A stretch of DNA of 64,000 bases, from NCBI GenBank assembly GCA_942159475.1, contig OW804096.1, positions 36,703,744 to 36,767,743 of the forward strand. The letters run 5' to 3'. The stretch comes from Sthenelais limicola. Taxonomy: Eukaryota; Annelida; Polychaeta; Phyllodocida; Sigalionidae. Below, one piece after another: positions 31,405-41,070 of the stretch. Under the pieces are notes generated by a model that made no database searches, was not told the DNA's origin, and saw only the letters and a program-made list of their open reading frames with translations. The position numbers and the translations under genes were made by a program. Numbering within the stretch: position 1 is the stretch's first letter; each line of letters begins with the position of its first letter.

Positions 31405-32841
31405 ACAATATGGGATTAAGGGGTTGTTTACCCAACTTGATCAGGAATTTCATGTACAACAGACACTTCAGGGTCCAAGTGGGAGCAACCTTCTCTGACT
31501 ACCATCCTCAGGAGATGGGAGTTCCCCAAGGTAGCATACTCTCTGTTAACTTGTTTAACATCAGGATGAACAGCATTTTCGATTCCATACCCAGGAACAT
31601 GACATACAGTTTGTTTGTTGACGACCTGTTAGTCTGCTTTAAAGGCAAGAAAATTAGTGTAATTGAGAGACAACTCCATCTAGCCCTCAATCAGGTACAG
31701 AAGTGGGCATCGGCCAATGGTTTCCGGTTTTCTAAATCGAAGACTGGCCATGCACTTCTGCCAGCTCAGGAGTGAAGACCCTGAACCTGGCCTATACCTG
31801 GATGGAAACCCCATCAAGGTAGTCAAGGAAACAAAGTTTCTTGGTCTCACATTAGACAGCAAACTCTCATTTGCACCTCATATCAAGACACTCAAAAACA
31901 AATGCCTAAAGACCATGGACTTTACGAAGGTCGTCTCGAGTATGGATTGGAGAATGGACAAAAACACACTCCTACATCTGTATCAAGCCCTAATAAGATC
32001 AAAGCTTAATTATGGATGTACCATCTATGGCTCAGCCAGGGAGTCCTGGCTAAAGCAGCTAGACACAGTCCACCACCAAGGATTGAGGCTGGCTACTGGA
32101 GCCTTTAAAACAACACCAGTGAAGAGCCTCTTGGTTGAATGCAGGGAAGCCTGCCTCGAGAATAGGAGACTTAAGCTGGGACTCCGACCTACATCAAACC
32201 ATTTGGTCTGAGATTGAGAACCAGCATTAGAGAACTTGATGCAGATCTCAACATGTTGTCCTCAGTGACTACTCCCAGCATCCCTCTTTGGCTCAGGAAA
32301 AAACCTAACATCATTTTTGACCTGACTGCAAGAAAAAAAGGGGATACCTCCCCACTTACATATCTCAAAATGTTTAACAACGTTAGATCCCACTACTTCA
32401 ACCATGTGGCTTTTTACACTGATGGCTCCAAAGAGGGCAGGAGGGTATCCTCTGCTGTGTTCGGCCGTACAGCCAGACTGAGCAGTCGGCTTCCAGACCA
32501 TTGCTCCATCTTCACTGCTGAAGCCAAAGCCATCCTGATGGCTCTTGAGTGTATTGCTGATGCAGACCACAAAGCATGCATCATCTTTAGTGATTCCAAA
32601 TCTGTCCTGCAGTCTCTTGCCAATCTAAAAACTGACCATCCAACAGTCATGTGCATTCATGACAAATTGCACTCCCTGACAGATGCTGACTACGATATCC
32701 AGTTCTGCTGGGTTCCTGGTCATTTCAACATTCCAGGGAATGAGTTTGCTGACAGAGCTGCTAAACAAGCCCTCAATCAAGAAATCACTGTATGTCCATT
32801 CCCTCCATCTGACTTGAGGCCCCTCATTAAAACACATACCA

Positions 32842-33023
32842 GGTCCTGGGTATAAATCTTAAAGGGCCTTTCTGTCTCTTTTCTCTGTCTCTCTCTCCCT
32901 TCTTCTCTATCTCTATTTCCTGGGTATGATCATAAACTGCCTCCCTCTCAGCTCTCCCGCCCTTGATATAACACTTCAAAGTGTTGATAAGGGCGTAAAG
33001 CAACCAATCTCACTCACTCACTC
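32842..33023 (+). mobile_element. SINE S4 inside LINE B
   Basis: Splits the B frame between 'IKTHTRS' and 'IWQSEW'. Flanks accaggtcc (32838-32846) and acccagtcc (33024-33032) look like an imperfect duplication that overlaps the SINE start. Confidence 0.88.
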
Positions 33024-33592
33024 ACCCAGTCCATTTGGCAAAGTGAATGGGACAAATGTATTGACAACAAACTGCATGAAATACAACCAATGCTTGCAGA
33101 ACCTATTAAGGCTTCCTTTAACACCAGGCGGGAACAAGTTGTGTTCTCTCGTTGTCTTATCGGACACACCAGACTGACCCATGTCCACCTGGTGAAGCGA
33201 GAACCACAGCCTGAATGCATTGCTTGTCAAACCCCACTCACTGTCAAACATATCCTACTGGAATGTGCAGATTTGCATGATGCCCGTATCAAATATTTCA
33301 ACGCTCCTGACCTCAAAACACTTTTTAAAAAAGTCAATGGTGACAATGTCATCAAGTATCTAAGAATTGCTGGTCTCTTCTCTTTGTTATAGTCTCTTTC
33401 ATACAAAACCAAACTTTTCTTATTGTTATATCCATTTTATTTTTTGTTTTATTTGTTTGTATCATTTACAGCTGGACTGTAAACTAAATCAATTTCCTCA
33501 TCTCATGCCATCTCACTAACTTTCATTGCCATGAATATGACTCCATGTGGATGTTGTCATGGCATTAAGCAACCATTACTCACTCACTCTGA

Positions 33593-33740
33593 GTCACCTC
33601 TATGCCCCCAGGGCATCTTACATCATACAGGACTCTACATAAAGTAGTTTGTCTATAAATAAATACACTTTGGAACATACCTTCGCCAGTGTGGCATCAT
33701 ACATCCTTAGCTTTATCATAGTGTTCTCATAAGAAGAATA
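33593..33740. repeat. Dispersed repeat field, part 3
   Basis: Resumes immediately after the LINE B tail with the sequence found at 27414-27440. No gene seen between here and about 34230. Confidence 0.5.
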
Positions 33741-33907
33741 GAAACTAGTCAACTCTGAGCATCAATGGAATATATTATAGATACCACTTTCAATATATGG
33801 TTGGATGTTACACTACTAACTGGGCTTGAAAACCGTTTGACTTGTTGACTTCTTGTTGCGTGGAAAAACGATGGATTTGTGGGTTTGGAATTCGTGATTT
33901 TATTGTG

Positions 33908-33945
33908 CCCAACGTTTCGGTGCTCTTTGCACCTTCTTCAGGGGT
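33908..33945 (-). ncRNA. Hammerhead-ribozyme-like core (Penelope-type), candidate
   Basis: On the minus strand: CTGAAGA (33935-33941), one A, stem GGTGC (33929-33933) pairing with GCACC (33919-33923), GAAA (33915-33918), then CGTT with an NUH-type triplet, and a 3-bp stem I (CCC/GGG). ACGT next to GAA could act as the tiny stem III seen in dimeric forms. Penelope-like elements are known to carry such ribozymes. No Penelope RT is seen nearby. Confidence 0.45.
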
Positions 33946-34232
33946 GCCGTATACAATAATATAGTTCCCTGAAGAGAACAACAATATTAGTAATAATGAA
34001 GGCAGATGGGGACATATGGGGAGTAATTTAGAGGTTGTGAGCCCTGGTGAGGTAATAATATTGGTTGCATGATCAATATCTACCTTGACAATTGTGGAGA
34101 TAATAATGAAAATGGAAGGGTATGACCCACTATTGTAATAAATAAAACACCAGATGTAGGAAGTAGTCAAGTTTTTACAGCATCATGTTGTTTTCTCCTG
34201 GAGGTAGTTGAAATATTTGTCACTCAGAAAAA

Positions 34233-34514
34233 TTAAGGCCTCAGAACCCTAAGCAACGTTGGCATAAACAACGTCTCAGTCTGCAACAGGCTGTGTATTC
34301 CCCAGTAGACTGGGATATCTGGGTAAGAAACAGGATGTTGCTGTACATGCAAAGGGTAGCTGATGAAGACCAGATCAAGAGTGCAGTGACAAGGTACTAA
34401 ACCATTAAATATCTTAAAAAGGAGGGAACAAGCAGATAATAGTTGAAGATGTCTATTGAGTCTGAATGATTTCCATGGACCAATTGATCTAATTGAAGCA
34501 AAAACCGAACGCAA
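34233..34514 (-). pseudogene. Possible LINE RT C-terminal fragment
   Basis: A 93-codon frame with 'HLQLLSACSLLFKIFNGLVP' and 'SLLQTETLFMPTLLRVL', a pattern typical of the tail of some LINE ORF2 proteins (LFKIxNGL ... F-PxxxRLWN). Weak, and no RT core is present. Confidence 0.3.
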
Positions 34515-34805
34515 TGTAATTGAAAAATCAGCTATATATGAGTTTGAAAAGAAATGTGTTAAGAATGTTTAAGACTAAAAATTGAAAAATGTCTTAAGAC
34601 TAAATTAACAATGTTACAATGCCATTAATGCTATATCATTAAGAAATTCTATCATAAACCTCCCAAATGTAACTTAGATAATTAAAAATTACCACCATAA
34701 ACCACGCAAATGCAACTTATATCATCAAGAACTGTGATAAACCACCCAAATAAACCTTATATCTTAACAACTACTATCAAGAAGTTTCACCGCCAACTTT
34801 GAAGT

Positions 34806-35560
34806 TTGGAGAAAAAAGTGTGCTTGCAAAAATGGCAAAAAACGAAAACATGGAATGACCTGATTCTAATCAGTCAAGAGCAAAGGAAGAGGACCATTGG
34901 AGTCCAGATCCCATCTAATACGAAAGATTCTTCAGGTCCCCCAATGAGAAAGGGGGGCACCAGAGACACTCCTGTCCCTGGTCCTGGGTAAGACCTTAAA
35001 GTGCCTGGTCTTGGGTAAGACCTTAAAGTGCCTTTCTGTTTCTTTTCTCTGTCTCTCTCTCCCTTCTTCTCTATCTCTATTTCCTGGGTATGATCATAAA
35101 CTGCCTCCCTCTCAGCTCTCCCGCCCTTGATATAACACTTAAGTTGTTGATAAGGGCGTAAAGCAACCAATCTCACTCACTCACCTGTCCCTGCTACGAG
35201 TGCCATCAGCTGCAGCTTAACAGGCCAAGAAGGTCTGGATGACCTCATCATCCTCTATGAATGGACGGGGAACTCTCCACAAACAATCAAAAAAGAGCCG
35301 GATAAAGCTTGAATTGGAGAAAGTGAAGGTTGCGGAAAGACCATGGCGACTTGACAGGCAGTCGAGGGTGTCCTCAGGTGACGAGCCATCATGCATTGCT
35401 AAATCAACAACTAATGCTTCTCAGTCAAAAGGTCAGCAATCTCATAATAAGGCTTCGACCTACCCCGTATGAAGGAATTGTTATGCTCCCTCAGGACTCA
35501 GGATTAATACTCCAATACCAGAATTTGACAGTGACTAATCAGACTGTCCCGCACTCATGA
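34806..35560 (+). other. Ser/Thr/Pro-rich ORF fragments around SINE S5
   Basis: Before the SINE: 'NTKDSSGPPMRKGGTRDTPV'; after it: 'GQEGLDDLIILYEWTGNSPQ' and 'KLELEKVKVAERPWRLDRQ'. It resembles the low-complexity part of a LINE ORF1 but I cannot assign a domain. Confidence 0.3.
34981..35183 (+). mobile_element. SINE S5 with duplicated 5' module
   Basis: 10-bp duplication cctgtccctg at 34971-34980 and 35184-35193. The first module ('GGTCCTGGGTAAGACC' to 'AAAGTGCC') is present twice in tandem. Confidence 0.9.
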
Positions 35561-35765
35561 CATTTGAAAGTGATCCTAACAATATATTCAGTTTACCAAC
35601 ATTATGTAGAATCAAAGGCAGGGTTATACTCAACAACAGGGTTATACTCAACAACAGGGAATATCAGCAAATATCAGCAAAATTAAACAGAGATTCATCA
35701 TACAGTATTACAATAAGATAGAAACCGTACAACTAGGTCAATAAGATTCGTCTTTACATTGAAAT

Positions 35766-36850
35766 TTACTCTTTATTCATAGCCCAGTCCTTTACCTTCC
35801 TAACAAAGGTTGGTCTGTCCTCCTCCAGTCTGATAATGTCAGGGAGACTGTTCCACAACACTAGACCTTTATAAAACACACTCCCTTTCATCCTCTCAGT
35901 CCTTGGTCTTTTAACTTTCAGTACCCTCTCACCTCTATTTCTAAGAGCCATATTCCCCTCCCCAACTCTTTCAAACTCACCCATTCTATCATAAATGAGC
36001 TTCAAAGCAGCAACTTCTGCTCTGTTCACTAGTCGAGGTAGGCCAGATCTTACAGTCAATTTGTCAGTAGTTGTGTCATTACCGAATACAACTCTCAAGG
36101 CCTTATTCCAAGTCCTTTGCACCCTTTTTGACATACATTTGCCAAGGTTTAGCATTAAAAAATTGGAGAATTCAAGATAAGGGAGTACATATGACTTCAT
36201 CATCTGAAGGCACAATCTCTCATCCATAAATTTCCTTCTCCGTCGAATCTATCCAATTTTGTACATTGCCAGTCCCATTTGGTGTTCAAAATGGGATTTG
36301 CTAGACAGGTCCTCACTAATTTGTGTCCCCAGATATTCAAAAATTTTCACTCTCTCTACTTCCACACCCATGCATGCATTCCAGTGGACCAATCTTGTTC
36401 GAAAAACCAAACAGCTGTAACTTGTATTTTTTCCGTTCGGTTTTAAACCATTACTCTCACACCATTGTTCATATTTGACAATTGTTTGCCTGGCTTTTTT
36501 GGTCAGGCATCCTGCGTCAGTGTCATACACAACAACAGCTGCATCTTCAGCGTACAGTACCAAGTCACCATCAAAACCCATGTCTGCCAAGTCGTAAACA
36601 TTTTAAAGAGCAATGGCCCAATTAAGGATCCCTGGGGGACACCATTAGGTACAGAAGCTGAAAACGTGCAGCTCTGTTCGTAGCAAATAAATTGTTTTCG
36701 CTCACGAAGAAAGTTTTCTAACAGGCTCAGCAGCTTTGGACCAATACCTATAAGTTTCAATGTGTACAACAAGAGAGCATGATTCACCGTGTTTGTTAAA
36801 AGCCTCCATTACATCGAAATAGATAACTAGGACATTGTTCTGTATTGTTC
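35766..36850 (-). pseudogene. LINE RT fragment (no RNase H), 5' truncated
   Basis: Minus strand: 'VIYFDVMEAFN' (box A), 'GIGPKLLSLLENFLRERKQF', 'NGVPQGSLIGPLLF', then after a frameshift near 36590 'DGDLVLYAEDAAVVVYD' (box C as YAED), 'CESNGLKPNGKNT' and thumb 'IFEYLGTQISEDL'. The C-terminal part is 'LPRLVNRAEVAALKLIYDRM' and 'GLVLWNSLPDIIRLEED'. Frame breaks near 36240 and 36590. Clade uncertain. Confidence 0.75.
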
Positions 36851-36871
36851 ATTGTATTAATTATGAACACT

Positions 36872-37990
36872 TTAAGATGGCTTCCCAACTTGGGTAACTA
36901 CTTTACTCCTCATTTCAACATCAATGTGGCATCCATCTGTGTCTGCTCCGAGATAGGAGTAGTAGTGGAAAACCATGCTCTCTCCTGATTCTTTAACCTT
37001 CCTATTAGATCTATTTTTATGTATTAATTGACCCACAAACGGGGTTGGCATGCCATTGTTGTAGTTGGTTTCGCGAACAGTTAGATTATAGGCTTTGATC
37101 ATATTATTTATTAAATCAACTCCAAAGATAGTAGAGAATAGTATCTTTGGCCACTCAACAACTCTACGATATAGGTCATTTGTTTCACTAATAATCTGTA
37201 GCGTGGTAGACCATATGTCATCTTCAAGCTCAATCATTGATCCAAATTTCAGAGTAATCTGTTTACCTGGTCACTTTCTATTTCTCCTAGTCACGTTACA
37301 GATTCCATTAGGGATGATTCTCGGTCGCCTAAGGCCTCTTGGAGGCCTCAAAGATACTATAGATCATTGCCCCGTCAAAATACACTGTCAATACACTCAT
37401 GCTTGGAAACTTCTCTTTGAACTCCCCTATCTTCATGAGGAATCCAGGGATCCTGTCTAGTCCCAATGCCCACTGTTTGAGGACATTATTCTCCACAGCG
37501 CCCTCCAGGAAGCTTGCTTTAAGGCCGTTTTTGATTGACTCAAGGTGCGCGTTGCAGGCTGCTGTCCACGTCCCCTTAGCTTCTAGTGGGAGGTTGCTGC
37601 CCTTGTTGTTCTGAAAGGAAATAAAGGAAACTTCTTTCTTACAATGAATGCAAGTCTCTCTTTGTCAGAGCATTTTTGGTAACTTGTATGTTGATATTCA
37701 TCTATGTTTTCCTCATCTGGCAACGTGCTGTCTGATGCTAGTTCTAGTAAGATTTCTAGGTTTCTATCTGTTATTGCAGTTTCCGTACTGCTGTCCTGCC
37801 TAAACCTACATTCTATTGTAGGCCTGAGGTGGGTAGGACTCGCTTGTGAGCTTGTGCGGTATTGATTCGTAGTGGTGGCGCCATATATTGGGAACGGTAT
37901 GTCTACCCATTCTACCGCTCGGTGGTATTGTTTTTTTTCCTTTTTGAACTATTATTTCTTTTGCCGTTATTGCGGCGTGGTTGCTTTTAT
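36872..37990 (-). pseudogene. LINE ORF1 fragment with SGNH domain
   Basis: An upstream part is acidic and unrecognised ('EILLELASDSTLPDEENIDE'). A middle part reads 'LESIKNGLKASFLEGAVENN' and 'LKQWALGLDRIPGFLMKIGE'. The SGNH part holds 'PNGICNVTRR' (block III, stop nearby), 'IELEDDIWSTTLQIISETND', 'NNGMPTPFVGQLIHKNRSNR' and 'TDGCHIDVEMRSKVV' (DGxH block). The last 100 residues align with C4 SGNH (19178-19579). Stops and frame changes show decay. Confidence 0.6.
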
Positions 37991-37999
37991 TTTGATCGT

Positions 38000-38880
38000 T
38001 AGATACAGATTCTGTTAATCTTTTACAAGGAAGAGGATCTTTGGGCTTCGATAGAGGTTCTAAATATTTAGTTTTTCAAGATTACAATTACTACCGTCAG
38101 AATGAATTGTTATACCGGCAGCGAATTCAGCTAGAAAGGAGATTTTTAACTGACCAGATTTTATCACTGGCCTATTTATCAGAAATTCTGTCTAAATTAC
38201 AAGAAGGGAAGCATTACACCCCACAAGATAACTGCTGGTATAACAGGCACCTGACTATTGCTAGACGGCGAGCAGGAGCTAGTATATCAGACAGTGGAAG
38301 TGGACCGTAGGGCTGGTCGAAAGCTGTGTCGAGGTGACAGGAGTGACAGTCTGCTTCGTAGTGGTGACAGTATGCGGCGGCGGAGCTGTCTTCAATCAAT
38401 GTCTGAGGGAAAGTCACTGCTGCCATGCCAGGGAGAACTTGGCGAGATGCGTCGTTCTGTGGCTGCCCTGACCAGACTCGGCTTAAGTGGCCTTTACCTC
38501 ATTAATCACTGACAGTTTGTCTGCATCATGGAATCGAGGTCCGCTCTCTTGACAAAGTCAGATTCTTGAGCCTTCTTGACCGCTTCTGGGGCAGAGGGTT
38601 CTGTGCAGTTTTTGGCGCAGGTGGTGGTTGCTGACCACACTTGGCGCCATTTTCCTTCTGCTTGGCAGAGCGGTGATTCTCAGTCACCTTCCTCCCCGAT
38701 CTAGTTGAACGGGAGGTTGTTTCACTCTCTCCCTGCATTTCCTCTGTGTTCTCTGGTGGTTGATTGTCCGCCATGAAAAGTTAGTGGCGGATGTGGCAGC
38801 TTTTGGAAGATTAAAAGGCCAATCCGAAAGTTGGCGACAGAAAATCTTTGCCTCAAGCACGAGAAGCAGAGAGAGAGGAG
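38000..38880. other. Small unassigned ORFs
   Basis: A plus-strand frame (38041-38310, 'YYRQNELLYRQRIQLERRFL') and a minus-strand frame (38526-38774, basic, Pro-rich, 'TRSGRKVTENHRSAKQKENG') are open but not recognised and without neighbours that help. They may be chance or parts of TE ORF1s. Confidence 0.25.
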
Positions 38881-38899
38881 GAACGCCAACATGAGGACG

Positions 38900-38930
38900 A
38901 GGAGGTGAAACTAACCAAACCAAACCAAAC
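38900..38930 (+). mobile_element. Family A micro-insertion A5 (31 bp)
   Basis: Only the extreme 3' end of family A ('GGAGGTGAAACTAACC' plus AAACC repeats), flanked by gaggacg at 38893-38899 and 38931-38937. A target-primed insertion that stopped almost at once. Confidence 0.88.
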
Positions 38931-38939
38931 GAGGACGTG

Positions 38940-39950
38940 AAGGAAGTGATGTGGGAGGGGTCTGCGTACACAATGCCCTACTCTTACAAAAAAACCTTGT
39001 AAGTTTCTGAGCCAGCTCTGGCAGCAAAATAAGGCCATTTTGTTCTATCAAACTACATTTTAATGTCATTTTAAGGAGGCTGGGCACAATTATGCGCTGG
39101 GGGATAGTGCAAGATTTGTTGGTCGGAATTTGCCGTTATACGGTCGTCATATTCACTCTTTTGCAACATACCTAGTCTAGCAATTAACAGGCTACACTTC
39201 ATAAGTCATATTATAAAACAAAGTAGGAATATGTTTATGTCGTTTGTTAAAGTATAAATGGTTTCTTTCATGGTTTCTGTCATTCTGTCATATTAAACAA
39301 CATATGTATGGTTTAATTCCCAAGCTAAATCTCACAGTACATTCTTTGTTGACAATTCGCTGAGGGCCTAGTTTTTCAGGGTAAAGTATGGACATTTCTG
39401 TTGAAATCTGTTGTCTGAAAGTAAAAGACATGTAAATGTTGTAGAATTGATCAGAAAAGGATTATCTAGGTCTAGTTTATTTAGTTTTGAGTTGACAACT
39501 GCAAACAATGATGTAAACAGTCAAAATTACGACAAACTCAACCTCCGACTCAACCTTGACCTGACACTTGTAACGTTGTCTACCAAAAAATCTAGAGTGG
39601 GGATATGTGATATGTGATCACTTTTTTCTGGTGAAATATGCGAAAATGCGTTGAATTATGACACTTTCTCATAGCTGCCAATAGTAGAGCATGCTCCAGG
39701 AGATCGACCCCACAGTGGGGAAATGACTATGGAAAGGTCATTAATGAATGACATTTTCGAATTCAGGACACTTGAAACTATCACTGGAGCAATTTTGGGG
39801 AAAATCTAATGACTTTTTTAAATTGCGGCCAGCCTGCTTATATAAATGGATATATCCGACACATAGATATCTGTCTCTCATATATTAAATTGATTCCTCT
39901 TGGGTAAAATATAGTTTGGGTTTATTTTGTAAAAAAGAGATAATTCCGTT
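38940..39950. other. No gene recognised
   Basis: AT-rich non-coding sequence. A segment near 39028 ('aaggccattttgttctatca') recurs near 40380, suggesting an old dispersed repeat. Confidence 0.4.
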
Positions 39951-39956
39951 GTATAA

Positions 39957-40172
39957 GGTCTGGGTAAGACCTTAAAGTGCCTGGTCCTGGGTAAGACCTT
40001 AAAGGGCCTTTCTGTCTCTTTTCTCTGTCTCTCTCTCCCTTCTTCTCTATCTCTATTTCCTGGGTATGATCATAAACTGCCTCCCTCTCAGCTCTCCCGC
40101 CCTTGATATAACACTTCAAAGTGTTGATAAGGGCGTAAAGCAACCAATCTCACTCACTCACTCACTCACTCT
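39957..40172 (+). mobile_element. SINE S6 with duplicated 5' module
   Basis: As in S5 the first module is doubled. Long CACT tail (about 40150-40172). No clear target duplication. Confidence 0.88.
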
Positions 40173-40548
40173 ATTTCAAAGTAGCAAATTAGGCATTTTC
40201 GACTATCAAAATCCATTGTAATGTTGTTTTGAATGAATTAATTCTAAGCGTTGGACATATGTGCATTAGATAATTAGACCGTTTCCACCAGCTAGGGTAG
40301 AAGTATATTTTTTCGTCAATTCGGAAGAAAAATCATAATTCTCCCATACAAGGTGCCTATCAAGCAGGCAGCATGTGATAAGGCCATTTTGTTCTATCAA
40401 ACTTCGATTTACTGTCGTTTTAATTGGATTTCTGACCCATAGATACCTGTACGTTATATATTACATCAATTCTACATTGGTAAAAAGATATTTTATAGAA
40501 AAAAATTAATTCTCAAGTGCAAGGTCCCTATTTCGAAATTGGATATTA

Positions 40549-40657
40549 AGGGCCTTGTCCACTAAGCCGATTCTCATGTGATTCTGTGCAGCAGAGGACT
40601 CCTTTGCACTAAATTATGTAAGAATCACATGATAATCGGCTTAGTGGACAAGGCCCT
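40549..40657. mobile_element. PIF/Harbinger-like MITE (109 bp)
   Basis: Terminal inverted repeats of about 37 bp with one mismatch: 'AGGGCCTTGTCCACTAAGCC' at the left and its complement at the right. Flanked by TTA at 40546-40548 and 40658-40660, the 3-bp target typical of PIF/Harbinger. No coding capacity. Confidence 0.82.
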
Positions 40658-41070
40658 TTAGGCATGTCTTCATTATCAAACACTAAGAATTTAGAAATCA
40701 AATTACCTCCAGCTCACTTTCGCGTCTCCTCTGATGCTGCCTGAAGGCATCACATGATACCAAGAAGATTTTGTTTATTAGTGTCAAGATATGAATTGAA
40801 CATCCAGATTTTTTTTTAAAAAAAAAGAACTCTTTTAGCTAAATCCGTCCTTATTAGATACATGGTATTTTGAAATTATTTTAATTCCTTATATTTCCAG
40901 TGTTAATTTTTATCAGGTTGCCATTCTCTCTATAATAAGAATGACTTATATAATATTTCTGGTAATAAGTAAATAATTTTATCCTAGTTCTACGATCAAA
41001 TTAATGGGTACATAAAAAAGCACTAATGGTATGTCAGGTTAATGCTGCTTGACAGAATAATCCATGTTAC

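Larger units (their letters stand above)
28707..33392 (+). pseudogene. Family B ORF2: EN, RT, RNase H, zinc knuckle
   Basis: Endonuclease 'GYNCYHRLGPVADRASGGSS', 'PPFIIMGDFNAHNPLWG' and 'HGSDHS', then a deletion to 'NYRPIALTSCLCKTME'. RT 'GFRHGRSTLDHL', 'VFFDLEKAYDTTW'; after A4, 'MGVPQGSILSVNLF' and 'YSLFVDDLLVCFKG'. Frameshifts near 31750 and 32200. RNase H 'FYTDGSKEGRR', 'IFTAEAKAILMALE', 'IIFSDSKSV' and 'CWVPGHFNIPGNE'. After SINE S4 it resumes 'SIWQSEWDKCIDNKL' and ends with 'CIACQTPLTVKHILLEC'. The order is that of I-group LINEs. Inactive because of the deletion, frameshifts and insertions. Confidence 0.85.
28707..33592 (+). mobile_element. Family B LINE (I group) with ACTC tail, interrupted by A4 and SINE S4
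   Basis: Endonuclease from 28707, an internal deletion at 29233, RT to 29617, insertion of A4, RT and RNase H 31416-32845, SINE S4, then C-terminal part and stop at 33392. The 3' UTR ends in a hairpin GCCATGA...TCATGGC, 'ATTAAGCAACCATTACTCAC' and ACTC repeats (to 33592). Related to family A at protein level but clearly distinct. Confidence 0.88.

Noticed and set aside
40690..40735. A 34-bp micro-exon between AG and GT for the YqaJ gene
   Set aside because: Splice-like borders exist but the peptide is too short to test and does not resemble YqaJ.
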